From NCBI RefSeq assembly GCF_016881405.1, contig NZ_WOFE01000001.1, positions 496,001-560,000 on the forward strand: a stretch of DNA of 64,000 nt, written 5' to 3'. Below are positions 1 through 8,438 of the stretch, piece after piece. The DNA is from Deefgea chitinilytica (lineage in GTDB: Bacteria; Pseudomonadota; Gammaproteobacteria; Burkholderiales; Chitinibacteraceae). A program made the translations under genes and the position numbers. Positions within the stretch are counted from its first letter, which is position 1. Each line of letters starts with the position of its first letter. A model generated the notes under the pieces. The model was not told the DNA's origin and searched no databases. It was given only the letters and a program-made list of their open reading frames with translations.

Positions 1-72
1 TTCCAGGATATACCTAGCTTGGAGTTGATTGAGGCCTTAAATGCAACACTGGGATTAGGAGCTGAACAATGA
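1..72 (+). CDS. recB: C-terminal end of a RecB-like exonuclease V beta subunit (partial)
   Basis: The first 23 codons of the window are open in frame 1 and end in TGA at 70-72, overlapping the recD start by four bases (ATGA). Only the tail of the protein is visible, so no domain can be read. The call rests on context: in RecBCD operons recB lies directly upstream of recD, and translational overlap fits an obligate complex. A different upstream gene cannot be excluded from 23 residues. Confidence 0.55.
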   Translation, partial: FQDIPSLELIEALNATLGLGAEQ

Positions 73-1835
73 GCGATATATTAGCAGTTTCAGCCCCCGT
101 GATTGATTTTTCTAGTGCCTTAGTGCAATTGCTACATCGGAAAAATCCTGACGCGCCCGCTGATTTATTTGGTTTGGCGGGGGAATTGGCTAAAGCGTCC
201 GAGCGCGGCGATGTATGTGTGGCGATTCCTGCAGCGACGAACCTTGCTGCGTGGTTGGATAGTGGTTTAGTCGGCGAGGCAGGGAGTTTTACCCCTTTGA
301 TTGCGTCGCAACAACGGTTGTATCTGGCGCGCTACCATCAGTATGAGTCGCGTCTTGCGGAGCAATTATTGGCGCTGGCAGCAGATCAGGTGGCTGTGCC
401 GGATGAAGCAGAGATCAAAATGCAGCTGGCGGCCTTGTTTGCGACCAGTAAAGAAAACCCAGATTGGCAGCAAGTCGCCGTTGCTGCGGCGCTGCATCAG
501 CGTTTGACGGTGATCAGTGGCGGCCCCGGCACGGGTAAAACCACGACTTTGGTGAAGTTGCTGGCTTTGCTGCAAATGACGGCTACGGCACCGTTGCAGA
601 TTGGATTGGCTGCGCCGACGGGCAAAGCCGCGATGCGGATGCAAGAAGCCATCGGCAAAGGGAAAGCAGAGTTATTGGCCAACGGCGTTTTATCGAGCGA
701 TGTCGCTGCGTGCATTCCGGATACTGCAGTGACTTTGCATCGTTTGCTCGGTAGTCGCTTTAACTCAGTGCAATTTAAACATACCGCTACGCAGCCTCTG
801 GTGCTGGATGTGCTGGTGCTGGATGAAGCATCGATGATTGATTTGGCGTTGATGAGTAAATTGGTCGATGCGCTCCCTCCGCATGGGCGTTTGATTTTGC
901 TCGGTGATAAAGATCAATTGTCGTCGGTCGAGGCGGGTGCTGTGATGGGCGATGTCTGTGCTGGGGCTGGCCTGTCACCACAATTTGCCGCGCAGTTGTC
1001 GCGCATTACCGGACAAAACATCACGGCTGGTTTTTCAGAGTCGCGCCTTGGTGATCATGTGATGACTTTGCACAAAAGCTATCGATTTTCGGGCGTGATT
1101 GGCGAATTGGCGCGAGCAATCAATCGAGGGGAATTGCGCAAGCTTAGCGAGCTGCTTGCCAGCAGTAGTCCTGCTGAGAGCACACCACTAACGTGGTACA
1201 ACGGCAATCCGGCTCAGCAAGACCTGATTGCACCGATTATGCAAGGCTTTGACGCGTATTTTGCAGCCCTTGCTCGCAAGGCCGATGCCAATGAAACATT
1301 CAAAGCTTTTGATGCATTTCGGGTATTAAGCCCTATTCGTAACGGCGCCGCCAGTGTGTCGCGGGTGAATGCCGTGATTGAAGCGCAGTTGGTCAAGCGA
1401 GGTTGGCGCAGTAGCGATCAAGTTTGGTATACCGGCAGGCCTGTGCTAGTGCCACAAAACCTATATGACTTAGAACTATACAACGGTGATATTGGCCTGA
1501 CTTTGCCTGATGAGACTGGCAAGTTGTGGGTGTATTTTCCGGCTGCAGAGGGCGGTACGCGCGCGATTGCGCCAGCGCGCTTGCCTGCGGTGGAAACGGC
1601 GTTTGCGATGACGGTGCATAAATCGCAAGGTTCTGAGTTTGGCCATGTTTTATTGCTATTACCGAGCCCAGCTGACGGCGCAGGCAGTTTGCTGAGTCGT
1701 GAATTGGTGTACACCGCGATTACCCGAGCGCGAAACAAAGTCAGTTTGTGGGGAGAAGAATCGGTGATTGCCAGCGCCAGCCGCAAAGGAGTGGTGCGAC
1801 AATCGGGTTTGGCGCAGCGCTTGCAGCTTGGCTAG
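69..1835 (+). CDS. recD: RecD, exodeoxyribonuclease V alpha subunit (5'-3' helicase)
   Basis: 588 residues, near the usual length of RecD. It is a superfamily 1 helicase: Walker A GGPGTGKTT at residues 151-159, Walker B with Asp252-Glu253 (LVLDEAS), and the late helicase motif TVHKSQGSEF at about 515-524, followed by the YTAITRAR motif near the C-terminus. RecD is the fast 5'-3' motor of RecBCD, which resects double-strand breaks and degrades linear DNA up to Chi. The ATG at 69 overlaps the stop of the preceding recB-like gene, which indicates translational coupling. No terminator follows at once; the next gene is over 300 bases away. Confidence 0.95.
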   Translation: MSDILAVSAPVIDFSSALVQLLHRKNPDAPADLFGLAGELAKASERGDVCVAIPAATNLAAWLDSGLVGEAGSFTPLIASQQRLYLARYHQYESRLAEQLLALAADQVAVPDEAEIKMQLAALFATSKENPDWQQVAVAAALHQRLTVISGGPGTGKTTTLVKLLALLQMTATAPLQIGLAAPTGKAAMRMQEAIGKGKAELLANGVLSSDVAACIPDTAVTLHRLLGSRFNSVQFKHTATQPLVLDVLVLDEASMIDLALMSKLVDALPPHGRLILLGDKDQLSSVEAGAVMGDVCAGAGLSPQFAAQLSRITGQNITAGFSESRLGDHVMTLHKSYRFSGVIGELARAINRGELRKLSELLASSSPAESTPLTWYNGNPAQQDLIAPIMQGFDAYFAALARKADANETFKAFDAFRVLSPIRNGAASVSRVNAVIEAQLVKRGWRSSDQVWYTGRPVLVPQNLYDLELYNGDIGLTLPDETGKLWVYFPAAEGGTRAIAPARLPAVETAFAMTVHKSQGSEFGHVLLLLPSPADGAGSLLSRELVYTAITRARNKVSLWGEESVIASASRKGVVRQSGLAQRLQLG

Positions 1836-2161
1836 CGCTGCTTGTGAAATCACTTTGGGGAAGGCACTGAACTCTCGCCTATGTGCTGTTGAGGCGAGTC
1901 GGGGGGAGAGGCTGTACTTGTGGGGATTTCGCTGTACGTTTCTGGAATGAATTGATTCGGCGTTATACCCTCATTGCTTGTCTTGAGTGTGGGCGATATA
2001 TCAATCAGTTGGATGTGAAATAATTATTACGAAGTGTAAATTTATTTATTAATTTGTAGTAAGGAAATGATTGAGTACGTGATAACCCGTATGAGATTAT
2101 CTGCTGAATGTTTGACTATGTTAGTCAGGCTTTCTATTGGATATCGGGTAATCAAAGAAAG
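1836..2161. other. Intergenic gap between recD and the metalloprotease gene
   Basis: About 326 bases with no convincing gene. The right half (roughly 2020-2060) is strongly AT-rich and probably holds the promoter of the downstream protease, but I could not pick a clear -35/-10 pair. An in-frame ATG at 2108 exists but is not preferred as a start. Confidence 0.5.
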
Positions 2162-4618
2162 ATGAAATTAAATAAAATAGCGCTGGGCTCGCTGGCCTTG
2201 CTGATGGGGGTTGCGTCGATGACGGCGGCAGCGACGTGTGCCGATTCGTGGTCAACTGCACAGGTATATACCGCCGGGCAAACTGTGGTGCTGCAGGGCA
2301 ATACATACCGTGCTAAATGGTGGACTTTGGGTGAAAACCCTCTGCTTAATTCTGCCTCAGGGCAAGTCTGGGCTTTGGTCGGTGTGTGCGCTAGCACCGC
2401 CACCGCGACCCCAAGCCCAACGCGTGCGCCACAAGTGACGCCAACTGCTACGCCAACCGTGACCGCCACGGCATCACCGAGCAATACCCCAGTGATGACG
2501 CCAACGCCTGTGCTCACGGCGACACCGATTCCTACCGTTTCCGCCACGAGTACGCCAAAGCCAACATTGACGCCAACGCCGACATCGGTACCCAGCGCTA
2601 CGCCAACTGCAACACCGTCACCAAGCCCCATCGCAACCTTGCCCGTCAGTGGCTGCGCTGCCTTATGGGATGCAGCAATTGCATATGTGGGGGGCGCGAA
2701 GGTGTTGCGTCAGGGTATCGTTTATCAAGCAAAATGGTGGACGATGGGTGAAGATCCAGCGCTCAATTCCGGTGACGCCAAACCATGGCAAAAACTCGCT
2801 GAGTGCAGTAATTCAAGCCCTGTACCAACAGCAACAGTGAAACCAACGCCAACCACATCGATAGTCCCTTCTGCGACGCCTGTTATTACGCCAAGTGTTA
2901 CTCCGACTGTGACAGCAACGCCGCAAGCGACGACGCCCCCTGTTGGTTTGGATCATTTGGTGATTAACGAGGTCGCAGCAGACACGATTGGACAAGGAAG
3001 TTGGTTTGAGATTTACAACCCGACTAGTCAAGCGATCACTTTGAACGACGTGAGCGTACGAATCCAGAGTAAACCACTCAATGCACTCAGTACCTATCCG
3101 CTTAGCGGCACGATTGAGGCTAAGTCTTATTTGGTGGTGGCTGCGAACACCGAAGCCGTAGCCCCGAAAAAAACCGCGCAAATACAATATATCGGTAACT
3201 ATCAAGATTGGCCGATTTGGGGGGCGGATGGCTCGATTGAGTTGATTCGCAATAACCAGACGCTGGATTTCGTCAAATTTGGCAATAACAACAGCCCAAC
3301 AATCAGCGCGAATGCATGGCAAGGCGGGGCCGCTGCTGCGCTAAGCGGCACGGGCAGCTACGCTTTAGTGCGTTACTACACGCAAACGAGCGATAGTCAT
3401 AGTGCCGCTGATTGGCGTTTAGTGCCATTTGGCACGCCAGCGGGGCGTAATGACGTCGATATCGATGCCCGCGATGAAGATCGAGACGGGATTCCAACGA
3501 GTGCCAAAAAACCAGGCGGCACTTATGCGGGTTTGGATTTGTATGCGATGGGGGCTCGCGCAGGCCGACCGACGATTCTGGTTCACCTCGATTGGATGCA
3601 AAGCAGTAATGACGAAGGAATCAAGCCACGCAAAGAGGCCTTGCAATTAGTGCGTGCGGCGTTTAATCGCAAAGGGATTGATCTGTTGATCGACGTGGGG
3701 CAGTTATATAGCCCCGTGTTGAGCGCTGCCGACTTTAATTTGGGGAGCGCAAAAGAAGTTCCTTACGCGCGTTGTGTCAGCTTGTATAAAAATGCCGATT
3801 GCGCCAATGCGATGGATTATAAAAATGACAGCATGGACGTTCGCCGTCGTTTGGTTGCGCATTACGCCTTGATGGGCTCAACGCAAAATAGCAATGGCTA
3901 TGGCGGCTCGTCTGGATTGGGCGAGATCAATGGGAATGATTTTATTGTCACGCTGGGTTTGTGGGGGCTCAATAGCAGCAGTGCGAATGCGCTGTATACA
4001 TTGATCAATTATCAAGCTGGCACGATTATGCATGAGCTTGGGCACAATCTGGGTTTGCTTCACGGCGGCAATGACGATAAAAATAACAAGCCCAACTACT
4101 TGAGCGTGATGAATTACGACTATCAACTCAATGGCGTACCGAGCGACCCGACCGACATCAATGAGCGAATTTATTACCGCCAAAACAGTATGGGCCGCGC
4201 CACCCCGGGTCGAGCCGCAAATACCTATGGCGTGTGCGATTTACTCGATGGTCCGTGCAGTAATCGATTTGTGATTGATTATTCAGACGGTAAGAGTATT
4301 GCTTTGAACGAATGGAGTTTGGACGAAGCCAAAATGATAGGCCGTGGCGTGAAAGCTGGCGCGTATGCCGATTGGAATTACAATGGGCAGTTAGAAGCTA
4401 GTGTGTCGCGCGATGTGAATGATGACGGTGTTAGCGATACGGCATTGAGTGATTATGACGATTGGACTCATATCCAATTGGCGTTTAACGTAAGTATTTA
4501 CTCAGTGTTTAGAAGCAGTAGCGAAACAGAACTCAATTCACGACAAAATATCCGCTTGCTAGAAACCGAAAGCCAAGTCTCAGTTGAAACACCGCCAGCA
4601 TTTCTAAGTAAGAAGTAA
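2162..4618 (+). CDS. Secreted chitin-binding metalloprotease with two CBM5/12 domains, an LTD domain and a metzincin-type zinc site
   Basis: 818 residues from the ATG at 2162, chosen because a signal peptide (residues about 1-24: basic start, Leu/Ala-rich core, AAA cleavage region) begins there; an upstream in-frame ATG at 2108 would place 18 unneeded residues before it. Order: a chitin-binding CBM5/12-like module (about 25-76, with AKWWTLGENP), a long Thr/Pro linker, a second such module (about 163-215, AKWWTMGEDP), another Thr/Pro linker, a lamin-tail-like (LTD) beta domain starting near 264 (LVINEVAAD), an Asp-rich probable calcium loop near 430, then a protease domain with HELGHNLGLLH at 624-634, the HExxHxxGxxH zinc signature. 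A second Asp-rich loop (DVNDDGVSD) lies near the C-terminus. The likely role is digestion of protein in chitinous material such as cuticle; the substrate is inferred. Confidence 0.85.
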   Translation: MKLNKIALGSLALLMGVASMTAAATCADSWSTAQVYTAGQTVVLQGNTYRAKWWTLGENPLLNSASGQVWALVGVCASTATATPSPTRAPQVTPTATPTVTATASPSNTPVMTPTPVLTATPIPTVSATSTPKPTLTPTPTSVPSATPTATPSPSPIATLPVSGCAALWDAAIAYVGGAKVLRQGIVYQAKWWTMGEDPALNSGDAKPWQKLAECSNSSPVPTATVKPTPTTSIVPSATPVITPSVTPTVTATPQATTPPVGLDHLVINEVAADTIGQGSWFEIYNPTSQAITLNDVSVRIQSKPLNALSTYPLSGTIEAKSYLVVAANTEAVAPKKTAQIQYIGNYQDWPIWGADGSIELIRNNQTLDFVKFGNNNSPTISANAWQGGAAAALSGTGSYALVRYYTQTSDSHSAADWRLVPFGTPAGRNDVDIDARDEDRDGIPTSAKKPGGTYAGLDLYAMGARAGRPTILVHLDWMQSSNDEGIKPRKEALQLVRAAFNRKGIDLLIDVGQLYSPVLSAADFNLGSAKEVPYARCVSLYKNADCANAMDYKNDSMDVRRRLVAHYALMGSTQNSNGYGGSSGLGEINGNDFIVTLGLWGLNSSSANALYTLINYQAGTIMHELGHNLGLLHGGNDDKNNKPNYLSVMNYDYQLNGVPSDPTDINERIYYRQNSMGRATPGRAANTYGVCDLLDGPCSNRFVIDYSDGKSIALNEWSLDEAKMIGRGVKAGAYADWNYNGQLEASVSRDVNDDGVSDTALSDYDDWTHIQLAFNVSIYSVFRSSSETELNSRQNIRLLETESQVSVETPPAFLSKK

Positions 4619-4621
4619 TAC

Positions 4622-4652
4622 CAAACCCCGAGGGAACTCGGGGTTTGTTTTT
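4622..4652 (+). terminator. Rho-independent terminator after the metalloprotease gene
   Basis: An 11-bp perfect stem (4622-4632 with 4637-4647) with a GGAA tetraloop is followed by five T residues. It starts three bases after the protease stop codon. Confidence 0.95.
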
Positions 4653-4679
4653 ATATAAACATTAGTTGTAGATACTGAT

Positions 4680-5027
4680 TCATATTCTTACGATATGTAA
4701 TTGGAAAATCAGTTGATTTAGTTGTCGTGCTGCGGTGAGGCCACCCGTGGTGAGCTGGTTTTTGCTTTCATCTGCGCTGCTGGTTGCTACCGCGCCTTTC
4801 AGATCGATATTGCCTTTGACAGTGATGTTGAATCCGCCGTCGCCAGCATTTAGTCCGCTTTGCTCGTTCACGGCGGCGTAATCGGCGTGCATTTTGTCGC
4901 GGCCAGCATTCAAGCTGCCGCTGACTTTACCCGCCCCGACTGAAATACTGCCGCCGATGGATTTTTGTTGGCTGTCGTATTTGCTGGTGTCTTGCAGGCT
5001 TTCAATACTCAGATTGTCATCAACGTT
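4680..5027 (-). pseudogene. Fragment of a filamentous haemagglutinin / CdiA-type repeat region
   Basis: On the minus strand an open frame runs from about 5027 to a TGA at 4680 and reads as a piece of the CdiA/FhaB repeat region: LSIESLQDTSKYDS, then SIGGSISVGAGKVSGS, then VNEQSGLNAGDGGFNITVKG and IDLKGAVATSS, ending near LTTGGLTAAR. These phrases are typical of two-partner-secretion adhesins and contact-dependent inhibition (CDI) toxins. It has no start codon of its own, no signal or secretion domain and no toxin tip, and the similarity stops abruptly at both ends, so this is a relic of about 115 codons. It lies downstream of, and in the same orientation as, the immunity gene at 5366-6229. 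Confidence 0.75.
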
Positions 5028-5365
5028 GGAACGATTTGCAGGACAGTGCCTTATTACACGTATTGCAGAGTATATAAATGAAGATCAATTGCATTAAATG
5101 GATGTAGCCTTATACCAACAATCACCATCAAATAAGCAAACCCATTTAACTGAAGAATGGCGCAATCGTAGTGTGGCTTAGCTGAAGGCGTAACCCGCAG
5201 TACACAGGTTTAATATTCAGTGACAGGAAAAATAAGCTGGTTTAGTGTTGAAGCGCCAGTCAGCGTAGGTTCACAAGCGAACTACGCCCTATAAAACACG
5301 GCCTACTTGGCTTGGCTGGGCTTGGACAGCTTAGAGTTGATTCACCAAAAACAACCACAAAGCGT
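5028..5365. other. Non-coding gap between the haemagglutinin fragment and the immunity gene
   Basis: About 338 bases with no supported gene. An imperfect inverted repeat (GCGTAG...CTACGC) lies at about 5265-5291. The tract is probably debris of the same decayed toxin locus. Confidence 0.4.
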
Positions 5366-6229
5366 TTAGCGACCACATAGTCTTGCCAACCAACTTTTCT
5401 TTGTTTCAGGCTCTATTCGAGCACGGTGAGTGCTTGGCTCATCTGGTCGCAATAAATCACCTGGGTAATGCTCATGTCCAAGACATAAGCTGTCATTGAT
5501 CCCAAAAACTTTAGCCACTACCGCCGCTTCAATACACCAACGCCCAAAATAAAGCCCCCCCTCAAATGGCGCAAAATCAGGATTGCCATATTCATACCAA
5601 TAAGGCTGTTGTTTTCCATGCCGATTCAGCTCTGAATACCAATGATCAACAAAATCATAGAGTAGGCCTGCCTGCTGTTCTTGGGGCGCTTTGATCGCAG
5701 CAAGTAAACGTGGATAAGGCCGATCCTGGCACAATTTCATGCCTATTTTTCGTTCAGGTGAGCGTGTGGCAATAACGCGATCCAATAATACATCTTCACC
5801 TTCACCTTCACCACCAACCAAACGCAACAAACGTTGCCATTGCTCATCGGGGATTTCCAGTAGCAATGCTAGGCCAATCAACCAGAAACAAAAAATATAA
5901 TGATTAAGATCATTCAGATTAAAAGTCCAATCACGACATTTTGTAATGTTTTCTTTGGCAAATAATTCATCGGTTAATTTATTCGACAACTCCCATGCGT
6001 CAAGCAAACCCTTAAAACTTAAATTCAATTCAATAATATTGTCGCCACGGGAATATTGACGCAATATGAGCTTCAGATGCTGCACAGCCAGATCAAATGA
6101 ATATTGCGGATCATATAAAGGATTAACTGAAGGTTTGCCCAATAGTTCAAATTTCTCTTGAATAACCTCTTGAGTAAATTTAACCCATTTATCCCAATAA
6201 GCCTGTGTACCAAGTGGTGAACGAATCAT
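5366..6229 (-). CDS. PoNi-type (DUF1911-like) polymorphic-toxin immunity protein
   Basis: 287 residues, probably cytoplasmic (no signal peptide). The C-terminal part carries the pattern of the DUF1911/PoNi family: FGRWCIEAAVVAKVFGI followed by HEHYPGDLLRPD at about 240-265, preceded by an alpha-helical N-terminal half. PoNi proteins are known to bind and neutralise PoNe DNase toxins delivered by type VI, CDI or related systems. Its ATG overlaps by four bases the stop of a 74-codon frame (6226-6450) that looks like the tip of a toxin gene, the usual toxin-immunity arrangement. No complete toxin is present, so it is an orphan immunity gene that may still protect against siblings or competitors. 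The family call rests on motif memory; the specific toxin partner is unknown. Confidence 0.7.
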   Translation of the reverse strand: MIRSPLGTQAYWDKWVKFTQEVIQEKFELLGKPSVNPLYDPQYSFDLAVQHLKLILRQYSRGDNIIELNLSFKGLLDAWELSNKLTDELFAKENITKCRDWTFNLNDLNHYIFCFWLIGLALLLEIPDEQWQRLLRLVGGEGEGEDVLLDRVIATRSPERKIGMKLCQDRPYPRLLAAIKAPQEQQAGLLYDFVDHWYSELNRHGKQQPYWYEYGNPDFAPFEGGLYFGRWCIEAAVVAKVFGINDSLCLGHEHYPGDLLRPDEPSTHRARIEPETKKSWLARLCGR

Positions 6230-6450
6230 AATTGTGTCCCAAACGTATTTTTACCGGGTAAAATAATTTTTGAAGTATCAATCAGCTTAACTTTACCGTT
6301 GGCATCAAGCACTTTAACTTGCACATTTCCATCAGGCAATGTTCGTAACACGGTAAGTTGGGCTAAGCCGTAGGCTGGCGCTAAGCCTGCGCAGTCCAGC
6401 GTTGACCGCGATTTATTTGCATCAAAATTAAGGTTTGCTAGGTATATCAA
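6226..6450 (-). pseudogene. C-terminal remnant of a polymorphic toxin, coupled to the immunity gene
   Basis: A 74-codon minus-strand frame that starts only at a TTG directly after an in-frame TGA, with no visible ribosome site, and ends by overlapping the immunity-gene ATG by four bases. Its sequence (GLAPAYGLAQLTVLRTLPDG, then VQVKVLDANGKVKLIDTSK) is compact and protein-like. Position, overlap and lack of a proper start suggest it is the last piece of a toxin gene whose upstream part has been deleted. I do not recognise the toxin family; it could also be a tiny independent protein. Confidence 0.5.
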
Positions 6451-6998
6451 TCAGGATATTGATTGATGGTGCTTTTGGCAATATACCCGTAATAATTCTG
6501 GGCATGTTTAGATTATGCTTTGATGCTGTGCCACACTCGTCGGGCTGGAGCCTAAAAATCCCGTCTAAGCGCACCGAACGAAGGAGTGAGACAAACAGCC
6601 TTATCGTTTGGCTCACGACTGACCGAGGCGACGCCAAAGCTTAGTGGTTTACCGCTTAGCGACGCGGGGTGCAGGGCTCACAGTGGAGCTGGGCGCGCTC
6701 GGGTCGCCTTTCTTGCTTACTTCTCGCAGCGAAAAGAGAAGTAAGTCCCCGTCGCGGATTGCGACTGTAAAACCCCAAATTTGAACATTGTCATAATTTT
6801 ACTGAATAATGTTAGTCGTCTCACCACCCGCGGTGATCGACAACATATCAATACAATGCCGCGGAGAATCTGCCTTGTGCAAATCTCGGGGTGATGCAGG
6901 TTGAGCTCAATAGCGCAGGCTTGGCTAGTGGTTACATTCATCGACCGCTGGATTGCGCTGTGATGGGGGGGTGTGAGCAGCTGTCCGTTTGCGCTAGC
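6451..6998. other. Gene-free tract with inverted repeats
   Basis: About 548 bases with no believable gene on either strand. Open frames here are short and do not resemble proteins. The middle (about 6690-6766) is GC-richer and contains two hairpin-forming inverted repeats. The tract separates the toxin/immunity relic from truC and is probably a scar of past insertion or deletion. Confidence 0.5.
6716..6765. repeat. Two adjacent inverted repeats in the gene-free tract
   Basis: CTTACTTCTC at 6716-6725 is matched exactly by GAGAAGTAAG at 6736-6745 with a 10-base loop; just beyond, GTCGC at 6751-6755 pairs with GCGAC at 6761-6765. No T-run follows on the plus strand, so it is not a standard terminator. 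It may be a dispersed intergenic repeat. Confidence 0.55.
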
Positions 6999-7787
6999 TT
7001 AGACAAAAATTTGCCGCTGTCGGTTTTGATTGGCTTGTGGTGGCTCATGGCTGATGTTGTAGTCGGTGAGCGTGCCAAGCCAAGCCAGTTCGGCGACTAC
7101 CCGTGAAAAATCTGCCGCCAGTGGTGCGCTTACGGTCATACGCTGACCACTAATCGGGTGAGGAAAAGTCATCTTGAGGCAGGCAAGCAGTAGGCGATTG
7201 ACGCCAAAAGCTTGCGCAAAGGCGCGGTTGTGGTTGCCCTTGCCGTAGGTCGAGTCGCCAATGATCGGGTGGCTGATGTGTTTGAGGTGGCGGCGTATCT
7301 GATGGCGGCGGCCAGTAATCGGGTTGAGTTCGACGAGGGCGTAGCGGCTGCTGGGGTATTTGTCGACCGTCCATGGTAATTCAATCGTTGCAAGGCGGCG
7401 AAATTCGGTTTGGCTTGCTTGTGCGCCTTTGGGGACTTCGTCGCCAAACAGTTCGGCATCGTCTTTTCTAAGTTCTAAAGGATGGTCAATAGAACCCGTT
7501 TCGCTAGGCCAGCCGCGGACAATTGCGAGGTATTGTTTGTGAATTTCGCGGGCCGTAAATTGCATTGAGAGCGTGCGCGCTACGTTGGGGTTGAGGCCAA
7601 AGAGTAAAACGCCGGAGGTTGCTTTATCTAAGCGGTGCGCTGGATAAACATGCTGGCCAATTTGATCGCGTAATAATTGCACGGCAAAGCGCGTTTCATA
7701 GGCGTCTAAGCTGGTACGGTGGACGAGCAGGTCGCTCGGTTTATGAATAGCAATTAGGTGTTCGTCTTGAAATAAAATGGGTAGCAT
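6999..7787 (-). CDS. truC: TruC-like tRNA pseudouridine(65) synthase
   Basis: 262 residues of the RluA/TruC pseudouridine synthase family. The catalytic motif HRLDKATSGVLLFG is at about 51-64, with the Asp as nucleophile. An N-terminal stretch of TruC type is present (KPSDLLVHRT, then RDQIGQHVYPAHRLD), as is the late GRRHQIRRHLKHISHPIIGD motif. TruC converts U65 of the T-loop of certain tRNAs to pseudouridine; the neighbouring RluA enzymes differ in the N-terminal stretch, so TruC is favoured. The gene is single, minus strand, with about 100 bases to the divergent gene at 7887. The last 15 or so residues extend past the usual core. Confidence 0.88.
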   Translation of the reverse strand: MLPILFQDEHLIAIHKPSDLLVHRTSLDAYETRFAVQLLRDQIGQHVYPAHRLDKATSGVLLFGLNPNVARTLSMQFTAREIHKQYLAIVRGWPSETGSIDHPLELRKDDAELFGDEVPKGAQASQTEFRRLATIELPWTVDKYPSSRYALVELNPITGRRHQIRRHLKHISHPIIGDSTYGKGNHNRAFAQAFGVNRLLLACLKMTFPHPISGQRMTVSAPLAADFSRVVAELAWLGTLTDYNISHEPPQANQNRQRQIFV

Positions 7788-7886
7788 GTTGGGCGGTAGT
7801 TTGAATTATGCCAATGAATTAAATTTCTGATTGAGTAAGAGTTGTGCTATCGTTACTTGCTAGGTTCGGCGATTGAGGAATGCGGA

Positions 7887-8381
7887 ATGACGTCAGTAAA
7901 AAGTTTACCTGTTTATTCGTGCGGGCATGAGCATTTACGCGATGCTTATGATCGCGCAGACGATCATTCGCAAACCTTGAGCTGGGCCGCAACGAGTTTG
8001 CCTTGCTCTGAGTGCTGTCGGGCTAGCTTAAAAAATCTGGATTTAAGTCCACAAGTGTACGTTAATTTGCAGCAATTATCGCCGGGTATGGCAGCATTTG
8101 TGATTGAAGTGAGTGAGGTGGTGCAGCCCTTGGATGGTGTGCTTCATCTTACTGGATATTCTCACCGTGCAGCGTCCAAAGATGAGTTGCATCCCGGCGG
8201 CGATGCGTTTGATGTGCCTGGCGCGGTGTGGCGTAAAGAATATTGGTTCGCTAATGAGACCGAGCCGATGCATGTAGTGGCGTTGCTGCGCCACTTAAAG
8301 CAGGAAATGCGCTGGTTGGAGACTTATTTACCTGACGGTGAGCTGGCGGTGCATTTTGCTGATTTTGTTCCGCCTAAATAA
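7887..8381 (+). CDS. Uncharacterised 164-residue protein with an N-terminal Cys/His cluster
   Basis: The ATG at 7887 is preferred over an upstream in-frame start at 7842 because GAGGA lies about ten bases before it. The N-terminal part contains CGHEH and, about 35 residues later, CSECC, a spacing that could bind a metal. The rest is soluble, with no signal peptide or membrane segment; a segment near the middle (VALLRHLKQEMRWLETYLPDG in the C-terminal half) looks helical. I do not recognise the family. It ends about 20 bases before a terminator shared with glnE. Confidence 0.7.
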   Translation: MTSVKSLPVYSCGHEHLRDAYDRADDHSQTLSWAATSLPCSECCRASLKNLDLSPQVYVNLQQLSPGMAAFVIEVSEVVQPLDGVLHLTGYSHRAASKDELHPGGDAFDVPGAVWRKEYWFANETEPMHVVALLRHLKQEMRWLETYLPDGELAVHFADFVPPK

Positions 8382-8400
8382 AGCTTAGTTGAATAAACAA

Positions 8401-8430
8401 AAAACCGAGTCGATGACTCGGTTTTTTGTT
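8401..8430. terminator. Bidirectional terminator between the 7887 gene and glnE
   Basis: AAAACCGAGT (8401-8410) and ACTCGGTTTT (8416-8425) form a perfect stem with a five-base loop, T-rich on the right and A-rich on the left. It can serve both converging genes. Confidence 0.92.
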
Positions 8431-8438
8431 TTAAGGGT

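Noticed and set aside
2152-2631. 159-residue minus-strand frame rich in Gly/Val
   Set aside because: It is the antisense shadow of the Thr/Pro linkers of the protease gene and has no independent gene features.
2400-2640. Repetitive Thr/Pro-coding tract as a possible CRISPR or tandem repeat
   Set aside because: The repeats are short irregular codon repeats in a linker, with no constant repeat/spacer pattern.
6435-6644. 69-residue plus-strand frame in the toxin scar
   Set aside because: No ribosome site or protein-like sequence; overlaps a better explained remnant.
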